A stretch of 24,655 bases of DNA. It comes from a virus. The stretch covers positions 1 to 24,655 of the IMG/VR virus record IMGVR_UViG_3300009104_000119; one strand, given 5' to 3'. A program made the translations under genes and the position numbers. The notes below the pieces were generated by a model. The model was given only the letters and a program-made list of their open reading frames with translations. It was not told where the DNA came from and did not search any database. This document shows, piece after piece, positions 15,074-21,511 of the stretch (positions are counted from its first letter, which is position 1; every line of letters starts with the position of its first letter).

Positions 15074-15754
15074 TCACTTCGTCAGTTCGCCGTCTTCTCC
15101 TATTTCAAACCTGTCCCAAGCTGTATCAATTTCTAAAGGTTCTGACCTTCCTCCAGTCAAATATCGGGTATCTGTATTAAATGCAACACTATATCTATCC
15201 TTATTGGTTGGATTAGGTTCTACCATATGCATCATAGCACTAGGGAACATAAGAAGGGTTCCTGATATTGGTCGAACTTCATGTGATTCACGCTGTCTCA
15301 TGTTATGTGGGAAGTCTGAAACAACTTTTGGGTCTGTATTAATTGCAACAAAATTTCCTTCGTCACCTTCAGCATGAATATATAATGCACCACTATACCA
15401 ACAACCGTTATGCAAATGTGGTTTATTCCACGCAAGGTGGTCATTAATATTAGCCCAAACATTACCAATAGTTACCTGAACTTTACTTAAATCAATACCA
15501 TGAAATCGAACAATATCTTGGTTCAATTTATCTTTCATGACTCTCAACATTTTATTCCATATTGGTCTCCGCTCAACCCCGTCATTAGATTGCCAGCCCG
15601 TATATGCGTTAGATATTCTCCGTCCTACGGGGTCTTTGGCTCTCATGCTATCCATATCTGCTTTCAGTTGTTGCAGATATGTCTCCGTCACTAAACCTTC
15701 TTCAAGTAAGTTATACTCAAACAAAAAGGTAGGAAATAATAATCTAACTGCCAT
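15074..15754 (-). CDS. 2OG-Fe(II) oxygenase (PF13759-like)
   Basis: 226 residues from ATG; the frame also has a TTG two codons earlier that overlaps the upstream stop. Members use Fe(II), O2 and 2-oxoglutarate to hydroxylate substrates. The NKPHLHNGCWYSGALYIHAE segment (His near 113/115) and GTLLMFPSAMMHMVEPN (His176), with RYSVAFNT (Arg187 for 2-oxoglutarate), form the pattern of the 2OG-FeII_Oxy_5 family often found in cyanophage and pelagiphage genomes. N-terminal LLFPTFLFEYNL is also typical. It ends the fibre-adjacent cassette, overlapping the GTG of the membrane protein frame by 2 bases. The substrate is unknown; fibre, repeat-protein or host targets are all possible. Confidence 0.85.
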   Translation of the reverse strand: MAVRLLFPTFLFEYNLLEEGLVTETYLQQLKADMDSMRAKDPVGRRISNAYTGWQSNDGVERRPIWNKMLRVMKDKLNQDIVRFHGIDLSKVQVTIGNVWANINDHLAWNKPHLHNGCWYSGALYIHAEGDEGNFVAINTDPKVVSDFPHNMRQRESHEVRPISGTLLMFPSAMMHMVEPNPTNKDRYSVAFNTDTRYLTGGRSEPLEIDTAWDRFEIGEDGELTK

Positions 15755-15756
15755 AA

Positions 15757-16695
15757 TCAATCTCTGTCTATATTTTCGTTAGACTCCGCACCGTCCCAGT
15801 TTAAATCTGTTTGACTTCTTTGCTTCTCAACGAAATCCATCTCTAACTGATTTTCGTCCTTTTCATGCATAGGACATTCAGGTGGAGGTGATTCTCCTTC
15901 TTTCATATGCTGAAAGAATTTACTTTTTGGATTCCATATCTTAGCCTGTCTATATCCACCAATATTTAATCGAGAGTTCGGAAGTCCAGTTTCTTCGTCC
16001 ACTAACTTTAAATCTCTTTGCCATTTTTGCATCGAATTCTCTGCTATTGCATGTTCATTAAACCAAGTCTCGGACTCCCCATAGAAGTATGTCGATGCCC
16101 ATTCTTCTCTTTTAAAAGGTACTACCTGTAGTATAGGAGTTCCAGTTGGAATTATGAACGAGTAATCTACCCTAGGATAGAATATGATTTGTCCGTTATC
16201 TACGCCAACATTAAATTTATCGGTATCGATAACCCCTTGCCATACTGCAAAGTATTTATTCTGAAATAAAAACGGGTCTATAAACAAAACAGAATAGCCC
16301 GGCGGAGTTGTCATATTCCAATGAGAAGATATTTTAAATGCATCTTTAACTGGTGAATCATCAATATATTGAATAGTATCTGCAAGTTGTGCCGAAGGGT
16401 GTGATTGTGATACTTCTGTTATACCTTCTTCGACTTGCATTTCCTGACTACCGTCTGGCCAATTCCAATCTACTCCGTTTCTTACTGGAATATCCTTAGT
16501 GCAAACAATGTAATAACCCATTGTTAACCAGTCTTGCATTGCTGGACAAGACCTAATAGTTTGAGTCAATCTACCTCTATGGTCAATTCTGACTTTCATC
16601 TTCTTCCACCATTCTGGCTGATAGTCTCTAGCTGCTATTGGTCTAAAGCTTGCATAAGACTCTTCGTCATAAGTTCTAAATTCAATCGTTGGCAT
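15757..16695 (-). CDS. conserved phage protein of unknown function (RDYQPEWWKKM type)
   Basis: 312 residues. N-terminal IEFRTYDEESYASFRPIAAR, then YQPEWWKKMKV, TIRSCPAMQDWLTMGYYIVC and PPGYSVLFIDPFLF. C-terminal half has FIIPTGTPILQVVPFKREEW and ends with charged residues. I recall proteins of this pattern in marine phages and cyanobacteria near oxygenases and glycosyltransferases, without assigned activity (perhaps DUF6065-like; not certain). No membrane segment or signal is evident. It overlaps the upstream P4H-like gene by 14 bases and its stop is 2 bases before the next ATG, so it is part of the same translational chain. That argues for a shared role with the two flanking oxygenases, which is inference. 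Confidence 0.7.
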   Translation of the reverse strand: MPTIEFRTYDEESYASFRPIAARDYQPEWWKKMKVRIDHRGRLTQTIRSCPAMQDWLTMGYYIVCTKDIPVRNGVDWNWPDGSQEMQVEEGITEVSQSHPSAQLADTIQYIDDSPVKDAFKISSHWNMTTPPGYSVLFIDPFLFQNKYFAVWQGVIDTDKFNVGVDNGQIIFYPRVDYSFIIPTGTPILQVVPFKREEWASTYFYGESETWFNEHAIAENSMQKWQRDLKLVDEETGLPNSRLNIGGYRQAKIWNPKSKFFQHMKEGESPPPECPMHEKDENQLEMDFVEKQRSQTDLNWDGAESNENIDRD

Positions 16696-17389
16696 ATCTT
16701 CTTTTCTCGTCTAATACTGCAATCTCATCTCCTCGTAATACGATTGACCGTCTGTCTAAGTATTTAGCTTTTTTATGAGGTGCCTCTGCACCGTGTGGTA
16801 TTCTTCCGTCAAACATTAATAATCTATTTGGAACAAAATCAACAGAACCAATTTCAAGGCGATCCATTTCTTTTAAAATCCCCATAGGAATAGTATCTTT
16901 ATAAAATCTTAATCTTCCACCAAAATTTGGGTTCCAAAAACTATTTGAGTAGTATAAAAAAGAAAGGCTCCATTCATCTTCTTGAGAAGCATCTGAATGA
17001 CATGTTCCATGTTGTCCATGTGTTTGAGAATTGCCACCCATATATTGAAACCTAACCCAATCAAAACCAAAATCAGTTCGGATTTTTCTATCTAACCACC
17101 TCATTAAAGGTTTATTTGGATTGTCTCCAGCTGGAGTGAAGTCTATCCCAGCAAAATAAGAACAACCCCATAATTGGTGATTTGGTAAACCACCTCTATT
17201 AGGAATGTTACCGTTTACTTGATTATTTTTAGACCAAGCAGTTCTTCTGTGTAATTCATCATCTACATTTTTCCACAATGAAGTTTCTAGATAATTATCT
17301 AGAACATAAACATTGTTCTCTAATGGAAAACTGTCCTGAATATAGAAAGGCTCGTCTATAAAATGGACATTGATATTATCCAGCGTCAT
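16682..17389 (-). CDS. prolyl-4-hydroxylase-like 2OG-Fe(II) oxygenase
   Basis: 235 residues from the ATG at 17389. An in-frame GTG at 17407 would give 241 and overlap the previous gene by 32 bases rather than 14. Double-stranded beta-helix motifs are clear: QYMGGNSQTHGQHGTCHSDA supplies the His-x-Asp pair (His137, Asp139 counted from the GTG), LSFLYYSNSFWNPNFGGRLR is the family core, and NRLLMFDGRIPHGAEAP supplies the distal His205, with Arg220 in RRSIVLRG for 2-oxoglutarate. All cofactor residues look intact. The P4H-like fold suggests protein hydroxylation, but some relatives act on other substrates. The neighbouring Pro-rich repeat proteins are candidate substrates. Confidence 0.88.
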   Translation of the reverse strand: MTLDNINVHFIDEPFYIQDSFPLENNVYVLDNYLETSLWKNVDDELHRRTAWSKNNQVNGNIPNRGGLPNHQLWGCSYFAGIDFTPAGDNPNKPLMRWLDRKIRTDFGFDWVRFQYMGGNSQTHGQHGTCHSDASQEDEWSLSFLYYSNSFWNPNFGGRLRFYKDTIPMGILKEMDRLEIGSVDFVPNRLLMFDGRIPHGAEAPHKKAKYLDRRSIVLRGDEIAVLDEKRRYAND

Positions 17390-17954
17390 TTGGTTGTAAC
17401 CCACCACTGCTTCTCAAATGAGAAGGTGGAGGCAGCTGCATTAAGTATTCCTCTAAAGGTTTAAGAGTATCTTCTCTTGTTATCGATATCTCTCTGAATA
17501 CTTCTTCAGCAACACAAGCCAATGCGTCTGTATATTCCAAAACCCTTCGGGCATTTGATCTGTGTGGATGCGCTGACCCTTCACGAGCAGCAATAGAAAC
17601 TTCTACTATATCATCAAAACCATACTGTTCGACTTGTTGATAAGTGTTTCTTCTAACCCCTTCTGCAACTCGACCAGCATATTGTTGATTTAAACTAACC
17701 CCACTTGGTGGTTCAGAATTTTCAATATAAGCTTCGATTGCGTCCTTTTCATTTTCAGATAAAGGAAGTTTTGCTTGTTCGTCAAGCTCTTTACCGTCTT
17801 CCCATTCTTCAACTTTGCATTCAATATCATCATATATTATAACTTGATAGTCAAATCCTAAGTCAGGAGCGTCAACACTTTCATGTCTCCACTCTAATCC
17901 ATTTGGTTTTCTTATAAAAAGATTTCCGTTTTCGCAGTAAACTAATGCATTCAT
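17376..17954 (-). CDS. unknown protein in the fibre-modification cassette
   Basis: 192 residues. MNALVYCENGNLFIRKPNGL starts a compact N-terminal strand-rich part. Residues about 60-80 are acidic, and SAHPHRSNARRVLEYTDALA, then CVAEEVFREI, forms a helical C-terminal part. The last 25 residues are Pro/Gly-rich. I do not recognise a family. The layout (beta N-terminus, ARRV-type helix near the C-terminus, beside fibre genes) faintly recalls tail-fibre assembly proteins, but I see no diagnostic motif. GGAG 7 bases before the ATG supports the start. Possible promoters are a CATAAATA match at 18009-18016 and a TATAAT 13 bases upstream, neither strong. Confidence 0.6.
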   Translation of the reverse strand: MNALVYCENGNLFIRKPNGLEWRHESVDAPDLGFDYQVIIYDDIECKVEEWEDGKELDEQAKLPLSENEKDAIEAYIENSEPPSGVSLNQQYAGRVAEGVRRNTYQQVEQYGFDDIVEVSIAAREGSAHPHRSNARRVLEYTDALACVAEEVFREISITREDTLKPLEEYLMQLPPPSHLRSSGGLQPNDAG

Positions 17955-17964
17955 ATTAACTCCA

Positions 17965-19593
17965 TTATACCTTTAACATTCTTTTATATGTTTCATATAC
18001 TTCTAACATATTTATGTGTTCACAATCCATGCCTTTTATCCATGGGCCACCTCTTGTATAGTGAACTGCATGGTGACTATTTAACATGGTTTTTTCATAT
18101 CCTTCGGTTGCAATTTTATCATGTGGTATCTTACTAATTTGATTAGTCCATTCAAACTGGTGTAAAAACTGACCACTTGCAGTATTAACTACTTCGGGTG
18201 TTAATTTCCTACAATCTTCATGACCATTATTAAATATCATCATACTAGACCACAATTTTTTAGGATATGAAACATTCTTTTCTCCACCCATTTTTGTCTC
18301 GTCATGCTCTTTAAAATCATATTGAACACATGCAATAGCATGATCAGGGTCTAAGAAATAAAATAAAGACATAGGTGAATATTTCCATATGTAGTCATCG
18401 TCTATAAAGAAACTAAATCCTTCATAGTTTTCTAAATATGGAATTAAGAATCTACTGTAAGTAAACTCTGTCGATTGATTTGCGTAGTCCCTATTATATT
18501 CGGGAATTTGGCTTATGTCAAGTTTCTTAACTTCTACTTTGTAATCATTAAAAAACTCTTGGCCATCGCCACCGCTTCTACATTTATCTATTGAATCGTG
18601 TATAGAATTCTCTGCAATTTTAAATATATCACTATGAGAAGAATCATAGCCAAGATAGATATTAACTGGTTTCTTTTTACATAATTTAGTTACTTTTTTA
18701 TTAAAATCATAAACATAATCTCTAAAATTTAACCCACCAACATTACTAGGAGACCATTCAATCTTACCGTCTCTAGTGTATATAGCTGTGAGTGAGTCTC
18801 CCTTTACTGTGTCTTTCCAATAATCTAAGATATCATCTAAAGTCATTGAGTCAATGTTAGGAAATAAATTTGTATAATCTGTAACTAAAATAGGAAGTTC
18901 AGGTATGTCTATTGTTTCAAATACCTTTGAACGAATCGAGCCGGGATGAATGCTTATCTTAGGTATAATATCGTGCTCTTCTCCATCGGCCCCAAGGTAT
19001 TTACCACCAGCTGCAGTATGTCCTTGTATGCATTGCCAGAGACCTTCTTTTTGTATATTATTAATCAACCAGTGTGCTTTTGCAGCGTGATAATATTGTG
19101 CTTGTAATGCATTTTCTTCGTCTATATTTAACTTATTACAATCAGGGTGGTCACTAACAGTTGATAACCATTGATACTCATCATCTGTATTTTTAAAATC
19201 CATAGAACCACCTTTTACAGGGTGGTCGGGTCTAGGTTCTTGAGAATATCCTAAATGAAGGTATCTATGATATTGTAATGAATTATGATGCAACTGTTGA
19301 TATCCCATCAACTTCCCAGCATCTATTAATTTTTTAACTTCTGACCATGGAACCATTCGTATCGGAGGTTGTTGTGAGACAACATACTCCATTATCTTAT
19401 AAGTTTCTGTCTCTTTATACTTGCCCGGCAGAACGGGTGCATCGTGGGGATTAATAAAACTTATAGAACCTAAGTTAAATTCCTGAACCTCACCGCGTGA
19501 CGGAGACCCGTGAGAATTTTTTACCTCATCGAGGTCTCTACGGAATGTGAATTTGCGGGCTTCCTCAAGTGTTTCTATCTTCACCATAGTCAT
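17965..19593 (-). CDS. glycosyltransferase-like protein with large N-terminal domain
   Basis: 542 residues in two parts. Residues about 308-525 resemble a GT8-type nucleotide-sugar transferase: KPVNIYLGYDSSHSDIFKIA, then FTYSRFLIPYLENYEGFSFF, a DxD-like IDDDYIW (Asp398-400) for metal/sugar nucleotide, WSSMMIFNNG, and C-terminal VHYTRGGPW. Residues 1-300 are a separate domain (RMVPWSEVKKLIDAGKLMGY, HHNSLQYHRYLHLGYSQEPR, ISIHPGSIRSKVFE) that I do not recognise. A HPGSxR motif gives a faint ParB-like impression only. It follows the two octapeptide-repeat proteins by 21 bases and precedes the P4H-like gene. The acceptor could be phage fibres, the repeat proteins, or host surface glycan. No Shine-Dalgarno is obvious, and CTAAATATAAT upstream may be promoter-like. 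Confidence 0.7.
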   Translation of the reverse strand: MTMVKIETLEEARKFTFRRDLDEVKNSHGSPSRGEVQEFNLGSISFINPHDAPVLPGKYKETETYKIMEYVVSQQPPIRMVPWSEVKKLIDAGKLMGYQQLHHNSLQYHRYLHLGYSQEPRPDHPVKGGSMDFKNTDDEYQWLSTVSDHPDCNKLNIDEENALQAQYYHAAKAHWLINNIQKEGLWQCIQGHTAAGGKYLGADGEEHDIIPKISIHPGSIRSKVFETIDIPELPILVTDYTNLFPNIDSMTLDDILDYWKDTVKGDSLTAIYTRDGKIEWSPSNVGGLNFRDYVYDFNKKVTKLCKKKPVNIYLGYDSSHSDIFKIAENSIHDSIDKCRSGGDGQEFFNDYKVEVKKLDISQIPEYNRDYANQSTEFTYSRFLIPYLENYEGFSFFIDDDYIWKYSPMSLFYFLDPDHAIACVQYDFKEHDETKMGGEKNVSYPKKLWSSMMIFNNGHEDCRKLTPEVVNTASGQFLHQFEWTNQISKIPHDKIATEGYEKTMLNSHHAVHYTRGGPWIKGMDCEHINMLEVYETYKRMLKV

Positions 19594-19614
19594 AATTATA
19601 TTTAGTGATTTACT

Positions 19615-20541
19615 TTAAGAGGTAATCGGAGTCGCAGGCCACTGTTGTTGTAATACGCCATCCCATCTTGGAACTGGTGTTCGACCAGCCCTTTGATAAG
19701 TGAATGGACTTCTATGATCATATGTTGTAGGAGTTTGACCTTGTCTAGCATAGGTAAACGGAGACCTATAATTATAAGTGAACGGGGTTTGTCCAGTTCT
19801 CTGATAAGTAAACGGAGACCTATGTTGATATGTATCAGGAGTTTGTCCAGTTCTCTGATAAGTAAATGGACTCCTATGGTCATAGGTATAAGGTGACCTA
19901 TGGTCATATATTACTGGTTGTCTTGAATCTCTAATATTAGGTTCTTGAATGTTCCTGATATTAGGTTCTTGTTGGTTCCTGATATTAGGTTCTTGTTGAT
20001 TTCTAATGTTAGGTTCTTGAGCTGACCTAATGTTAGGTTCTTGTGCATTAGAAGGACTTTGAGCATTCTTAATAGTCGGTTGTTGAGCAGACTTAATCGT
20101 AGGTTGTTGTGCCGCAACTGGATTCCTATAGGTAAACGGTGACCTATATTGATAAGTATTCGGCTGTCTTGCCGCATTTTGATAAGTAAACGGCGACCTA
20201 TGGTTATAGGTAAACGGTGACCTATGGTTATATGTGCCTGGCGACCTCCAAGTGTAGGTAAACGGCGACCTATGGTTATAGGTAAACGGTGACCTATGTT
20301 GATAAATGGTCGGTTGTCTTGCTTGTGCGATAAATGGTTGTCTCGCAGGTGCTTGATAAGTGGTCGGTTGCCTTGCCTGTGCAATAAAAGGTTGTCTCGC
20401 AGGTGCTTGATAAGTGGTCGGTTGCCTTGCCTGTGCAATAAATGGTTGTCTCGCAGGTGCTTGGTATATTACAGGCTGCCGTGCCTGTGCAATAAACGGC
20501 TGTCTTGCGTTTCCGATAAATGGTGATTGATAAAAAGGCAT
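19615..20541 (-). CDS. octapeptide-repeat protein 2 (Pro/Tyr/Arg-rich)
   Basis: 308 residues made almost wholly of about 33 units with consensus x-[HAQ]-R/Q-[SQE]-P-x-[TI]-[YR]-x, such as HRSPFTYN, ARQPFIAQ and QEPNIRN. Order: an ARQP block with alternating 8- and 10-residue units (1-75), an HRSPFTY block, an (A/Q)QEPNIR block near 155-200, then HRSPFTY alternating with GQTPxTY. Only the last 20 residues (WDGVLQQQWPATPITS) are unique. Repeats of this type occur in marine phage proteins near tail fibres; I know of no assigned function. It probably forms an extended, fibre-like or solenoid structure. Its ATG overlaps the upstream stop as TAATG with GGGGAG before it. The reading frame is chosen by motif, as other frames are also open. 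Confidence 0.8.
   Translation of the reverse strand: MPFYQSPFIGNARQPFIAQARQPVIYQAPARQPFIAQARQPTTYQAPARQPFIAQARQPTTYQAPARQPFIAQARQPTIYQHRSPFTYNHRSPFTYTWRSPGTYNHRSPFTYNHRSPFTYQNAARQPNTYQYRSPFTYRNPVAAQQPTIKSAQQPTIKNAQSPSNAQEPNIRSAQEPNIRNQQEPNIRNQQEPNIRNIQEPNIRDSRQPVIYDHRSPYTYDHRSPFTYQRTGQTPDTYQHRSPFTYQRTGQTPFTYNYRSPFTYARQGQTPTTYDHRSPFTYQRAGRTPVPRWDGVLQQQWPATPITS
19663..20532 (-). repeat. 24-base coding repeats in octapeptide-repeat protein 2
   Basis: DNA units of 24 or 30 bases encode the octapeptides. Many HRSPFTYN units are nearly identical at DNA level, which points to recent homogenisation or slippage rather than old divergence. Confidence 0.9.
20341..20502 (-). repeat. three tandem 54-base repeats
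   Basis: Units begin at 20341, 20395 and 20449, exactly 54 bases apart (plus-strand tctcgcaggtgcttg at each). Each encodes an 8- plus 10-residue pair (ARQPFIAQ, ARQPTTYQAP). The first two are almost identical; the third has diverged in its second half. Confidence 0.9.
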
Positions 20542-21488
20542 TATTCTTTCTCCCCGCCTGGCGGTTGTCCACTATAATATAGTGGAATCCTTGCTTGATA
20601 AGTAAACGGGTTCTGTGCATTATGCGTAAACGGATTCTGTTTACTCGCAGAATAGGTAAACGGGTTCTGTGCATTATGTGTAAACGGATTCTGTCTATTT
20701 CTACTATTCGGTTCCTGTCCTGACCTAATGTTAGGTTCCTGTCCTGACCTAATGTTAGGTTCTTGGAAATTCCTAATGACAGGTTGCTGACTTGACCTAA
20801 TGTTAGGTTCTTGAGCATTCGCTGGATAAGTAAACGGAGTCTGACTTGACCTAATGTTAGGTTCCTGTGCATTTACAGGATTTCTATATGTAAATGGAGA
20901 CCTGTGATTGTAAGTAAATGGAGACCTGTGATTGTAAGTAAACGGGTTCCTATATGTGAACGGAGACCTATGGTCATAAGTAAACGGCGACCTGTGATTG
21001 TAAGTTAAAGGACTTCTGTGGTTATAAGTAGTAGGACTTCTGTGGTCGTAAGTATACGGTGACCTATGGTCGTAAGTAAACGGACTTTGTTTACTCCTAC
21101 TATTCGGTTGTTGAATATTTCTTATGTTTGGTTCTTGAGCATTCGCAATATAAGGATAGGGATTTTGTCTATCCCTTATATTAGGTTCCTGTGCAGCTGC
21201 AATATAAGGATACGGTTGTTGTGCATTTCTTATATTAGGTTCTTGACCATTCGCGATATAAGGATAAGCATTTTGCCTATTTCTTATATTAGGTTCTTGA
21301 GCTGTTGCAATATATGGATAAGGGTTTTGAACTGCTTCTTGCCCAGACGCATCATTCCATGTCGCCGGGCCGGTTTTTGCATATATTTGATCAACAGCCT
21401 TCCAAGTAGACGCACCTGTCTTTACCCAAGCACCTTGAGTTGCGTTCCAACCTGTAGGGGTCTTAACCTTCTGATTACCTGATGCCAT
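20541..21488 (-). CDS. octapeptide-repeat protein 1 with N-terminal KTGxxTW module
   Basis: 315 residues. The N-terminal 55 residues hold two short related units, AWVKTGASTWKAVDQ and YAKTGPATWNDASG, a pattern seen in phage structural proteins and likely the anchor. Residues 58-300 are about 30 repeat units in three flavours: NPYPYIAN, AQEPNIRN and HRSPFTYN, with a NPFTHNAQ variant near the end. The last 15 residues (LYYSGQPPGGEKE) are unique. Composition is rich in Pro, Tyr, Asn and Arg, with no Cys. It looks like a virion appendage or adhesin-like protein, by context with the upstream fibre genes. GGTGAGG 6 bases before the ATG supports the start. Confidence 0.8.
   Translation of the reverse strand: MASGNQKVKTPTGWNATQGAWVKTGASTWKAVDQIYAKTGPATWNDASGQEAVQNPYPYIATAQEPNIRNRQNAYPYIANGQEPNIRNAQQPYPYIAAAQEPNIRDRQNPYPYIANAQEPNIRNIQQPNSRSKQSPFTYDHRSPYTYDHRSPTTYNHRSPLTYNHRSPFTYDHRSPFTYRNPFTYNHRSPFTYNHRSPFTYRNPVNAQEPNIRSSQTPFTYPANAQEPNIRSSQQPVIRNFQEPNIRSGQEPNIRSGQEPNSRNRQNPFTHNAQNPFTYSASKQNPFTHNAQNPFTYQARIPLYYSGQPPGGEKE
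20589..21317 (-). repeat. 24-base coding repeats in octapeptide-repeat protein 1
   Basis: 24-base units encode alternating PYPYIAN-, QEPNIRN- and HRSPFTYN-type octapeptides. Adjacent copies near 20720-20770 are identical over a full unit, and units are shared with the neighbouring repeat gene. Confidence 0.9.
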
Positions 21489-21511
21489 TTATCCTCACCT
21501 ACTCTTAACTA

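Noticed and set aside
18009-18016. CATAAATA match near the end of the glycosyltransferase-like gene
   Set aside because: It could drive the 192-residue gene but lies in coding sequence (His-Ile-Asn-Met) with no further support, so it is mentioned only as a possibility.
20341-20502. CRISPR array from evenly spaced repeats
   Set aside because: The repeats are contiguous coding units with no unique spacers, and lie within one protein reading frame.
19602-20872. Long alternative minus-strand frames within the octapeptide repeats (101, 175 and 192 codons)
   Set aside because: A 24-base repeat is a multiple of three, so any stop-free unit keeps its frame open through the array. The chosen frames have Shine-Dalgarno sites, unique ends and the known repeat motif.
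19615-21488. Diversity-generating retroelement variable region
   Set aside because: No reverse transcriptase, template repeat or adenine-specific variation is visible in the window.
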